From Ruminococcus sp. UBA4350 (lineage in GTDB: Bacteria; Bacillota; Clostridia; Oscillospirales; Ruminococcaceae): a stretch of DNA of 7,233 nt. The DNA lies in contig DGSY01000026.1 in assembly GCA_002394125.1 (NCBI GenBank), positions 1-7,233 on the forward strand, written 5' to 3'. Positions 1 through 5,923 of the stretch are shown in pieces. Each line of letters begins with the position of its first letter. Within the stretch, counting starts at the first letter, position 1. Position numbers and translations under genes: made by a program. Below the pieces are notes generated by a model that did not search any database, was not told the DNA's origin, and saw only the letters and a list, made by a program, of their open reading frames with translations.

Positions 1-76
1 AAGATTTAATTGGTACATCAATAGTGAGAAAGGTATCTGCAAGGCCGGATGCCCAAAAATAAAAAGGAGTACGATC

Positions 77-364
77 ATGCAGCTTGATGAAAAAACATTG
101 GATACGCTCAAATGGCTGTCCAGACTTGATATCCCGGAGGAGGAGACTGAGGCACTGTCCTCCAGCATCGGTGAAATGCTGACCTTCTTCCAGCAGCTTT
201 CCGCACTGGATACGGAGGGCGTTGAGCCGACCGCACACGTTGTCCCGCTTGAAAATGTCCTGCGCGCAGATGAATCCGTCTCGCCGCGGTTTGACCGCGA
301 TCTTCTGCTTTCCGGCACGCAGTCCGAGGACGGTCTCATCACCCTGCCGAAGGTCGTCGGCTGA
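77..364 (+). CDS. gatC: Aspartyl/glutamyl-tRNA amidotransferase subunit C (GatC)
   Basis: GatC is the small subunit of the GatCAB amidotransferase, which converts misacylated Glu-tRNA(Gln) (and in many bacteria Asp-tRNA(Asn)) to the correct amide form in the cytoplasm. It wraps around GatA and stabilises its contact with GatB. The 95-residue length is normal for the family. Visible family features are the N-terminal helix with LSRLDIPEEE, the helix GEMLTFFQQLSALDT, the GVEPTAHVVP stretch, the N-x-LR-x-D motif (NVLRAD, about residues 60-65) and a C-terminal LPKVV that corresponds to the usual VPKV end. The ATG is chosen because AAGGAG at 64-69 lies 7 bases upstream; the frame stays open to the window edge but has no other start codon. 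It is followed 14 bases later by gatA, which fixes the identity. This is known family biology, read directly from the protein. Confidence 0.95.
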   Translation: MQLDEKTLDTLKWLSRLDIPEEETEALSSSIGEMLTFFQQLSALDTEGVEPTAHVVPLENVLRADESVSPRFDRDLLLSGTQSEDGLITLPKVVG

Positions 365-378
365 AAGGAGCGCAGAAT

Positions 379-1818
379 ATGAAGTTTCATGAAATGGATA
401 TCGCGGCGCTCTCGGAGCTGCTGCAAAGCCGTACCGTCAGCGCGAAGGAGCTTGCAGAGGATGCGCTCGCGGCGATCGCCGAAAAGGACGGCAAATACGG
501 TGCATATCTGACCGTTGCCGCTGAGGAGGCATACCGGCAGGCCGAGGCCGCTGACAAAATGCTCGCAGACGGCACCGCCGGCGCACTGACCGGCATTCCC
601 TTCGCGATGAAGGACAATATCTGCACAAAGGGCGTCCGCACGACCTGTGCATCGAAAATGCTCGAAAACTGGCTGCCGGTCTATGATGCCTGCGTCACGG
701 AGCGGCTCAAGGCGGCAGGCGCGGTCATGCTCGGCAAGACCAATATGGACGAATTCGCAATGGGCAGCTCCTCGGAGAATTCCGCCTTGCAGCTGACGCG
801 CAATCCCGCAGCGCCGGACTATGTGCCGGGCGGCTCGTCGGGCGGCTCGGCGGCGGCAGTTGCGGCAAATGAATGCGCATTCGCCATCGGTTCGGATACC
901 GGCGGCTCGATCCGTCAGCCGGCATCCTTCTGCGGCGTGGTTGGTATGAAGCCGACCTACGGCACGGTCTCCCGCTACGGCCTTGTTGCCTATGCATCGA
1001 GCTTTGACCAGATCGGCCCGCTGACAAAGACGGTCGCCGACAATGCAAAGGTGCTGGAGGCGATCTCCTGCCATGACCGCCGCGATTCGACCTCGCTGCC
1101 GGAATACGATACGAATTATTCCGCGCTGATCGGAAAGGATCTCTCCGGAATGCGCATCGGTCTGCCGCAGGAATACTTCGGCGAGGGCATTCATCCGGAG
1201 GTCGCCGCACTGGTGCGGAAGGCTGCGGAGCAGCTGAAAAATGCCGGTGCCGTGATCGAGGAATGCTCGCTGCCGGCGGTCAGCTATGCGCTGCCGGCCT
1301 ACTATGTGCTGTGCTGTGCGGAGGCATCCTCGAATCTCGCAAGATTCGACGGCATCCGCTACGGCTTCCGTGCGGAGGGCTTTGAGGATCTCGAACAGCT
1401 CTACCGCAAGACGCGTACACAGGGCTTCGGCAGAGAGGTGCGCCGCCGCATCATGCTCGGCAACTATGTCCTCTCCGCCGGTTATTACGATGCGTATTAT
1501 AAAAAGGCGCAGCAGGCGAGAACGCTGCTGATCCGCGCATTCAGAGAGCTGTTTGCGAAATATGATATGCTGCTTGCGCCGACCGCGCCGACTCCGGCCT
1601 ATAAGATCGGCGAAAAATCGAGCGATCCGATGGAAATGGCACTCGGCGATATCTGCACGGTTCCGGTCAATCTCGGCGGTCTGCCCGCGATCTCTGTTCC
1701 CTGCGGCAAGGTCGCGCAGGACGGCGCGGAGCTGCCCGTCGGCTTCCAGCTGATCGGCCCGGCATTCTCCGAGGCAAAGCTCTATCAGGCGGCTGCGGCG
1801 TATGAAGCGGCTGAATGA
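379..1818 (+). CDS. gatA: Glutamyl-tRNA(Gln) amidotransferase subunit A (GatA), amidase-signature hydrolase
   Basis: GatA is the glutaminase subunit: it hydrolyses glutamine and supplies ammonia, through a channel, to GatB for amidation of activated Glu-tRNA(Gln). The protein shows the complete amidase signature. Lys78 lies in FAMKDN, Ser153 in the GGSSGGSAAAVA glycine/serine loop and Ser177 in GSDTGGSIRQP, giving the Ser-cisSer-Lys triad expected from known GatA structures (numbering one less than the S. aureus enzyme as I recall it). KPTYGTVSRYGLVAYASSFDQIGP and the C-terminal PVNLGGLPAISVP are also typical. The start has AAAGGAG at 364-370, overlapping the gatC stop, so translation is probably coupled. 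The protein stops after LYQAAAAYEAAE, several residues before the usual FE..T..H...P ending of GatA. The lost tail is outside the catalytic core, so activity is expected. The last 17 bases overlap the next gene. Confidence 0.97.
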   Translation: MKFHEMDIAALSELLQSRTVSAKELAEDALAAIAEKDGKYGAYLTVAAEEAYRQAEAADKMLADGTAGALTGIPFAMKDNICTKGVRTTCASKMLENWLPVYDACVTERLKAAGAVMLGKTNMDEFAMGSSSENSALQLTRNPAAPDYVPGGSSGGSAAAVAANECAFAIGSDTGGSIRQPASFCGVVGMKPTYGTVSRYGLVAYASSFDQIGPLTKTVADNAKVLEAISCHDRRDSTSLPEYDTNYSALIGKDLSGMRIGLPQEYFGEGIHPEVAALVRKAAEQLKNAGAVIEECSLPAVSYALPAYYVLCCAEASSNLARFDGIRYGFRAEGFEDLEQLYRKTRTQGFGREVRRRIMLGNYVLSAGYYDAYYKKAQQARTLLIRAFRELFAKYDMLLAPTAPTPAYKIGEKSSDPMEMALGDICTVPVNLGGLPAISVPCGKVAQDGAELPVGFQLIGPAFSEAKLYQAAAAYEAAE

Positions 1819-2083
1819 TCCGGACTGGCGGGTTCCGTATGATTCCGTCATCGGTGATCCGGAGATCCCGAAGCCGGTTCGTTATGCGGTGCTTGCGCTG
1901 CTCATCGGATTCATACTGTTTATCGTCATTTACAGCATGATCCAAAGTCCCTATCTAATCGGGAAGATCATCTGCGGCGGAATTGCACTGCTGATGCTCG
2001 GCATGGGCATCTGTCTGGCAATCCGGATTCACTATCAGACTGATTGCAGCAAAAACAGGCGCGATAAAACGGAGCGTTATTGA
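1802..2083 (+). CDS. Small two-helix membrane protein of unknown function
   Basis: I do not recognise this 93-residue protein. It has a short polar N-terminus (MKRLNDPDWRVPYD), two hydrophobic stretches long enough to cross the membrane (about residues 27-47 and 53-75) separated by a brief SPYLIG linker, and a basic, charged C-terminal tail (CSKNRRDKTERY). This suggests a hairpin-like integral membrane protein. It begins 17 bases inside the end of gatA in another frame. The only upstream ribosome-binding candidate is AGGCGG at 1787-1792, so translation probably depends on coupling to gatA. Codon choice (CTG, ATC, GGC, CCG) matches the neighbours, which supports real coding. No signal peptide cleavage site or catalytic motif is visible. 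A frameshifted remnant of the gatA 3' end is the alternative, but the clean membrane topology argues against it. Confidence 0.6.
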   Translation: MKRLNDPDWRVPYDSVIGDPEIPKPVRYAVLALLIGFILFIVIYSMIQSPYLIGKIICGGIALLMLGMGICLAIRIHYQTDCSKNRRDKTERY

Positions 2084-2176
2084 ATCGGATGATGCGGCAT
2101 TTTCCAAGAAGTGCAGATACATCCGCAATATCAACGATAATACATCAAAATAATACAAACCGGAACGGAGGGGAAT

Positions 2177-2800
2177 ATGGGTAAGATCAAAACAGAGGGG
2201 CGCGTCACGCTGGAATTTGACGCGGAGCTCTATGAGATATCGGTCACGGTGCGGACGGAGGGCGAGACCTCCGGCGCGGCGGTGACAGCGGGACGGCAGC
2301 AGACCGAAGCACTGCTTGCGGCGTTCCGTGATACGCTTCAGATCAGGCCGGAGCAGATCTCGGCAGAGGAGGAATCCACCGAGCCGCCCGCGCCCTATCA
2401 GAACAGCAGAGCGGTCTATACATTTTCCCGCCGTTTGCTGCTGAAAATCCCCGCAGACAACCGGATGCGTGAGGCGGTCACGGGACTGCTCGCGGAGACG
2501 GATTCCGTGACATATTCCGTGACGGCGCGGATCGCGGACGAGAACCGGCAGAAGCAGCTTGCGCTCGATGCCGCCGTGCAGACAGCGCGGGAAAAGGCGG
2601 AACAGATCGCTGCATCCCTGCACTGCCGCGTGACCGGCTTTGCGGAGCTTTCCACGGACGGCATGGGCTTTTCGGAGCCCTGTGCGGCGCCTGCGGCCGG
2701 TATGATGCTGCGCGACTGCAAGATGAACGCGGCCGCGGAGCTGCAAAATCCGAAGATCCGGATCACCGGCGAGGTCACGGCCGTCTGGCTGACGGAATGA
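2177..2800 (+). CDS. SIMPL-domain (DUF541-like) protein, no signal peptide
   Basis: The 207-residue protein looks like a SIMPL-domain protein (DUF541 family; founding members are the mouse SIMPL signalling protein and bacterial periplasmic homologues such as YggE). The typical pattern is present. An N-terminal G-x-V-x-x-x-x-D strand (EGRVTLEFDAELYEISVTV, residues 7-25) is followed by a helix (37-53), a paired-strand core with YTFSRRLLLKI (81-91) and SVTARIAD (114-121). The most diagnostic part is the helix LALDAAVQTAREKAEQIAASL (128-148), followed by a closing strand ITGEVTAVWL. Most bacterial relatives are exported, but this one begins directly in the domain with no hydrophobic leader, so I infer a cytoplasmic location. 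GGAGGGG at 2167-2173 supports the ATG. The 93 bases before it show no convincing promoter. The biochemical function of the family is poorly known, so none is assigned. It lies between gatA and gatB, with no obvious functional link to them. Confidence 0.78.
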   Translation: MGKIKTEGRVTLEFDAELYEISVTVRTEGETSGAAVTAGRQQTEALLAAFRDTLQIRPEQISAEEESTEPPAPYQNSRAVYTFSRRLLLKIPADNRMREAVTGLLAETDSVTYSVTARIADENRQKQLALDAAVQTAREKAEQIAASLHCRVTGFAELSTDGMGFSEPCAAPAAGMMLRDCKMNAAAELQNPKIRITGEVTAVWLTE

Positions 2801-2815
2801 CGGAAAGGCGTATCA

Positions 2816-2834
2816 TGCCGGAGACTGTCCGGCA
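2816..2834 (+). other. Hairpin in the gap before gatB
   Basis: A perfect 7-base-pair stem, TGCCGGA with TCCGGCA, encloses the loop GACTG. It sits 16 bases after the SIMPL gene stop and about 47 bases before the gatB start. No T-run follows, so it is not a classical intrinsic terminator. A TATAAT hexamer lies just downstream at 2846-2851, but there is no good -35 box 17 bases before it. The hairpin may stabilise an mRNA end, weaken readthrough or mark the boundary where the two extra genes were inserted; these are inferences. Confidence 0.4.
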
Positions 2835-2881
2835 GAGCATTGCAATATAATCATGCGAAATTGAATGAGGAGCAAATCAAT

Positions 2882-4279
2882 ATGGCGAAATATGAATCAG
2901 TCATCGGTCTTGAGGTACACATCGAGCTGCGTACCAAGACCAAAATATTCTGCGACTGCCCCGCCGATCACGGCGGCGAGCCGAATACGCGCTGCTGTCC
3001 GGTCTGCATGGGTATGCCGGGTACGCTGCCGGTGCTCAATAAGCAGGTCGTCGAATTTGCCGCTCGCGCGGGCATGATGCTCAACTGCGAGATCGCACAT
3101 TTCTCGAAAATGGACAGGAAGAACTATTTCTATCCCGATCTGCCGAAAGCATACCAGATCTCCCAGCTCGACCACCCGCTCTGTGAGCATGGCTACATCG
3201 ACATCAATGTCAACGGCGAGGAGAAGCGCATCGGCATTACGCGCATCCACATCGAGGAGGATGCCGGCAAGCTGGTGCATACCGACTACGGCTCCGGCGC
3301 GGACTGCAACCGCTGCGGCGTTCCGCTGATCGAGATCGTTTCCGAGCCGGATATCCGCACGGCGGCACAGGCAAAGGCATATCTGGAGCGCCTGCGCGAG
3401 CTGGTGCGCTGGTGCGGCGTTTCCGACTGCCAGATGGAAATGGGCTCGATGCGCTGCGACGTCAATCTCTCCGTGCGGCCGGTCGGCGACACGAAGCTCT
3501 ATACGCGCTCCGAGATCAAGAATCTGAACAGCCTCAAGAATATCTGCGCGGCGATCGACGCGGAAAAGGCGCGGCAGATCGACGAGACAGAGGCCGGACA
3601 CGAGCTTTTGCAGGAGACGCGCCGCTACGATCCGGAAAAGGATAAGACCTATACGATGCGCGTCAAGGAAAATGCAAATGATTACCGCTATTTCCCGGAT
3701 CCCGATCTGGTGCCGATCATCCTGACGGACGAGGATCATGCACGGCTGCGCGCAATGCTGCCCGATCTGCCGGAGGAGCGTCTTGCGAAGTATACCGGTG
3801 AATACAAGCTGCCGGAATCGACGGCGAAATCACTCTGTGAAACGCCGGCGCTCGCGAATCTTTACAGCGCGGCGGCAGATGCCGTGAAGCAGCCGAAGCT
3901 GCTTGCAAATCTGATGCTTGCGGATGCGGATGCCGTCAGTATTCCGGCGGAGGTCTGGGCAGAGCTGACGAATCTCTGCGCGGACGGCAAGATCAACCGT
4001 TCTGCACCGGAAAAGCTGCTTGCGGCATACCGCGAGACCGGAAAGGATATTCCGGCGCTCGTGCAGGAGCTCGGGCTGGAGCAGGTGCAGGATACCGGCC
4101 TGCTGAACAGTGTGGCGGATGAGGTCATTGCGGCGAATCCGAAGGCTGTTGCGGATTACAAGGCGGGCAAGGAGGCTGCGATCAAGGCGCTCATGGGACA
4201 GATCATGAAGCGTACAAAGGGCGCGGCGAATCCGCAGGAAGCAACGGCGCTGCTGAAGGAAAAGCTGGCGAAGCTGTAA
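2882..4279 (+). CDS. gatB: Aspartyl/glutamyl-tRNA(Asn/Gln) amidotransferase subunit B (GatB)
   Basis: GatB is the tRNA-binding kinase/transamidase subunit: it phosphorylates the glutamate on Glu-tRNA(Gln) with ATP and receives ammonia from GatA. The protein opens with YESVIGLEVHIEL, the standard GatB start, so I place the ATG at 2882 with GAGGAG at 2867-2872. An in-frame ATG at 2840 would add 14 untypical residues and is rejected. Cys24, Cys26, Cys39 and Cys42 (FCDC and CPVC) form the zinc site. The cradle domain shows MDRKNYFYPDLPKAYQISQ, the signature NRCGVPLIEIVSEPD and MRCDVNLSVR. After the helical linker the C-terminal part (roughly residues 320-465) is the YqeY-like tRNA-binding domain ending LMGQIMKRTKGAANPQEATALLKEKL. 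The resulting 465 residues are close to family length, with nothing missing. It is separated from gatA by two unrelated genes. Confidence 0.96.
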   Translation: MAKYESVIGLEVHIELRTKTKIFCDCPADHGGEPNTRCCPVCMGMPGTLPVLNKQVVEFAARAGMMLNCEIAHFSKMDRKNYFYPDLPKAYQISQLDHPLCEHGYIDINVNGEEKRIGITRIHIEEDAGKLVHTDYGSGADCNRCGVPLIEIVSEPDIRTAAQAKAYLERLRELVRWCGVSDCQMEMGSMRCDVNLSVRPVGDTKLYTRSEIKNLNSLKNICAAIDAEKARQIDETEAGHELLQETRRYDPEKDKTYTMRVKENANDYRYFPDPDLVPIILTDEDHARLRAMLPDLPEERLAKYTGEYKLPESTAKSLCETPALANLYSAAADAVKQPKLLANLMLADADAVSIPAEVWAELTNLCADGKINRSAPEKLLAAYRETGKDIPALVQELGLEQVQDTGLLNSVADEVIAANPKAVADYKAGKEAAIKALMGQIMKRTKGAANPQEATALLKEKLAKL

Positions 4280-4284
4280 CCGCC

Positions 4285-4308
4285 GGCAGGCGGGCAGTGC
4301 CCGCTGCC
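4285..4308 (+). terminator. Possible transcription end after gatB (no U-tract)
   Basis: A strong GC hairpin (GGCAG plus CGGG on the left arm, CCCG plus CTGCC on the right, one bulged G, loop CAGTG) starts six bases after the gatB stop. Position and stability fit a terminator, but the following bases AATTCCTAAAG lack the T-run of an intrinsic terminator. The same hairpin core is also the first element of the duplicated unit described for 4285-4480. It is therefore more likely part of that element. Confidence 0.25.
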
Positions 4309-4480
4309 AATTCCTAAAGTTCTCCATACGCACATGAAAGCAGAATAAAACTTTCCCAGACCGTAAAATAGGCGCGAACAGCGCCGCCGGCAGTGCCGGA
4401 GCCATGATCTAAAGTTCTCCAGATACGAATGGACGCAGAATGGGATATCCCCAGATCAAACAATAGGCACGATTAGTGCC
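4285..4480 (+). repeat. Two head-to-tail copies of a ~95-base structured element (candidate RNA)
   Basis: Copy 1 runs about 4285-4385 and copy 2 about 4387-4480, offset 95-96 bases. Each has, in order, (A) a hairpin with the invariant loop CAGTG: CGGG/CCCG at 4291-4303 in copy 1 and CCGG/CCGG at 4387-4399 in copy 2; (B) the invariant stretch CTAAAGTTCTCC (4314-4325 and 4409-4420); (C) a weaker hairpin with CAGAAT in the loop (4336-4355 and 4431-4450), followed by the shared CCAGA; (D) the shared AATAGGC, whose GGC opens a hairpin: GGCGC/GCGCC at 4371-4385 and GGCAC/GTGCC at 4466-4480, loops GAACA and GATTA. In A, D and one pair of C both sides of a base pair change together, so structure is kept while sequence varies. 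Hairpin A of copy 1 has extra outer pairs GGCAG/CTGCC (4285-4289 with 4304-4308). No protein is encoded. I do not recognise a known family. It could be a tandem riboswitch-like leader of the downstream CNNM gene, a small RNA, or a dispersed intergenic repeat. Confidence 0.72.
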
Positions 4481-4529
4481 GTAACAGCGACAAGATTGGT
4501 ATGCTTCGCGAAACGGAGCCGAAGGGAAA

Positions 4530-4570
4530 CGGCTGTCGGCCCTGCCGACCGGCTGTCGGCCCTGCCGACC
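4530..4570 (+). repeat. Perfect 20-base tandem duplication, each copy a hairpin
   Basis: The 20-base unit at 4531-4550 is repeated exactly at 4551-4570; the period extends one base to the left. Each copy contains GTCGGC-CCT-GCCGAC (4535-4549 and 4555-4569), a perfect 6-base-pair stem with a 3-base loop. The second copy ends two bases before the ribosome binding region of the CNNM gene. The preceding AGCCG (4517-4521) can pair with CGGCT (4530-4534). The exact identity of the copies implies a recent duplication, or that copy number is free to vary. In the mRNA, two stable hairpins would stand directly upstream of the start site. Confidence 0.85.
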
Positions 4571-4572
4571 AG

Positions 4573-4578
4573 AAAGGA
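4573..4578 (+). promoter_or_regulatory. Ribosome binding site of the CNNM gene with long spacer
   Basis: AAAGGA lies 13 bases before the ATG at 4592, longer than the 5-9 bases of the other genes here. The intervening sequence is A/T only apart from its first two or three bases. No better site supports the TTG at 4496, and reading from there would translate the tandem hairpin repeat. The site therefore decides the start at 4592 but may initiate weakly. Confidence 0.55.
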
Positions 4579-4591
4579 TGAATATATTTAT

Positions 4592-5923
4592 ATGGATCAG
4601 GATGCTGACCGATTATGGATCGTGATCGGAATACTCTGCCTGCTGGCTGCGCTGCGGGCATGGTATTCCGCCTGCGAAGCCGCCGTGACCGAGATCAACG
4701 ATGCGGTCGTTCATGCCCGCGCCGAAAGCGATACGGCATGGCGCCCGCTTGACCGTCTGATCGAAAAACCGACGCGGATGCGCCGGTGCTTTACCATGCA
4801 CCGCATTTTCTCCGCACTGATGACCGGCATGATCTGCTGGCTGCTGTTCGGTGACCGCATCACCGTGCTGTTTCCGTTCCGCGGCGGTTCGATGATCGCC
4901 GCAGCACTGCTGACGCTCGTGCTGATGCTCATTCTCTCCGTGTTCACGGATATGTTCCCGAAGCGGATCGCCCGCCGGCACTGCGAAGCGCTGGCACGTT
5001 TCTGCGTGCCGTCTGTCCGTGCGCTGATTCTTCTGCTGACGCCGTTCTGGGCGGTCGCATCGGGGATCACTGCGCTGCTCTGCAAGATCGCGCGGATTCC
5101 GGACGCAGACGGTGTGGACGTTGTGACGGAGGAGGAGATCCGGCTGCTGGTCGATGCAGGCAATGAGACCGGCGGCATCGAGGAGACCGAGCGCGAAATG
5201 ATAAACAATATCTTCTCGTTCGATGATGTTGCGGTCTCGGATGTCATGACGCACCGCAAGGATATGACCGCCGTGCCGGACACCGCGACTGCGACCGAAA
5301 CCGCGAAGATCGCACTGGAGGGCGGCTATTCGCGCATTCCCGTCTATGAGAATCAGATCGACAGCATCGTCGGCATCGTGCTGGTCAAGGATCTGCTGCC
5401 GCTGGTCGGCAAAGCGGAGGACTGCCGCGTGACATCGGTCATGCGCGAGGCGGTATTTGTGCCGGACAGCGCAAAATGCCGCGATGTATTCCAGCAGATG
5501 CGCCGCGACAAAATGCAGGTCGCGATCGTCTCCGATGAATACGGCGGAACGGCGGGCATGGTCACGATGGAGGATCTGCTGGAGGAGATCGTCGGCAATA
5601 TTCAGGATGAATATGACGATGAGGAAGCGGAGCTGACCGAGATCGCGGAGGGCGTTTATTCGATCGCAGGCTCGGCCGATCCGGAGGATATCCTGCCGCA
5701 GCTCGGTGTCAAGGCGGAGCTGCCGGACGGCGATTTTGATACCATGAGCGCATATGTCGTACATCTGCTCGGCCGGATCCCGGAGGCGGGCGAATCACTT
5801 TCCGCAGAGGATCGCGGCGTGCGGTATACGTTGCTTTCCTACGAAGATAACTGGATCAGCCGCATTCAGGCGGAGCGGATCCCCGAAATACAGGAGGAGC
5901 CGGAAAATGGGGCAGCGGAGTAA
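4592..5923 (+). CDS. CNNM/HlyC-family membrane protein (DUF21, two CBS domains, CorC/HlyC domain)
   Basis: This 443-residue protein has the full architecture of the CNNM/CorC/TlyC-type family, members of which are linked to Mg2+ or Co2+ export; older annotations call them hemolysins. The DUF21 transmembrane part covers about residues 9-165, with hydrophobic stretches near 9-24, 74-87, 101-118 and 140-165. AWYSACEAAVTEIN (23-36) matches the conserved first-helix pattern. Two CBS domains follow, about 212-270 (MTHRKDM, GYSRIPVYENQIDSIVGIVLVKDLL) and 278-340 (VAIVSDEYGGTAGMVTMEDLLEEIVGNIQDEYD). A CorC/HlyC-associated domain covers about 348-420. At the end of the third helix the usual GE-x-x-PK is TDMFPK (119-124), a conservative but noticeable change. 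The start Met fits family length; 32 extra residues from an upstream TTG at 4496 are rejected. Metal specificity cannot be read from sequence. The next gene starts inside its 3' end. Confidence 0.93.
   Translation: MDQDADRLWIVIGILCLLAALRAWYSACEAAVTEINDAVVHARAESDTAWRPLDRLIEKPTRMRRCFTMHRIFSALMTGMICWLLFGDRITVLFPFRGGSMIAAALLTLVLMLILSVFTDMFPKRIARRHCEALARFCVPSVRALILLLTPFWAVASGITALLCKIARIPDADGVDVVTEEEIRLLVDAGNETGGIEETEREMINNIFSFDDVAVSDVMTHRKDMTAVPDTATATETAKIALEGGYSRIPVYENQIDSIVGIVLVKDLLPLVGKAEDCRVTSVMREAVFVPDSAKCRDVFQQMRRDKMQVAIVSDEYGGTAGMVTMEDLLEEIVGNIQDEYDDEEAELTEIAEGVYSIAGSADPEDILPQLGVKAELPDGDFDTMSAYVVHLLGRIPEAGESLSAEDRGVRYTLLSYEDNWISRIQAERIPEIQEEPENGAAE

Noticed and set aside
3..62. Open frame reading DLIGTSIVRKVSARPDAQK followed by TAA, just before the gatC ribosome binding site
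   Set aside because: It could be the last 19 residues of an upstream gene, but it is AT-rich with codons unlike the neighbours, and too short to recognise; the left 76 bases are otherwise without clear promoter or RNA.
1802..1860. Frameshifted GatA tail (DPDWRVPY resembling the family's DWH..RP ending)
   Set aside because: Similarity is limited to a few residues and the frame continues into a clear two-helix membrane protein; probably coincidence.
2084..2176. Promoter for the SIMPL gene using GATAAT at 2137-2142
   Set aside because: No acceptable -35 box at 16-18 bases upstream; left uncalled.
1955..2746. Antisense open frame of 263 codons opposite the SIMPL gene
   Set aside because: Arg/His/Cys-rich shadow composition, no ribosome binding site, and the + strand frame has a recognisable domain.
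4280..4480. CRISPR array or insertion-sequence remnant
   Set aside because: Only two imperfect units with no regular spacer between identical repeats, no terminal inverted repeats enclosing the region and no transposase fragment.
4496..4591. N-terminal extension of the CNNM protein from a TTG start
   Set aside because: It would translate the hairpin-forming tandem repeat, has no ribosome binding site, and adds residues not seen in the family.
4613..5764. Long antisense open frame (383 codons) opposite the CNNM gene
   Set aside because: It lies fully within a well-identified gene, is rich in His/Arg/Gln as expected for the reverse of biased codons, and shows no domain.
5754..5906. N-terminal extension of the transglutaminase-like protein
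   Set aside because: Arg-rich residues from inside the CNNM coding region; the strong AGGAGGAG and membrane anchor point to 5907.
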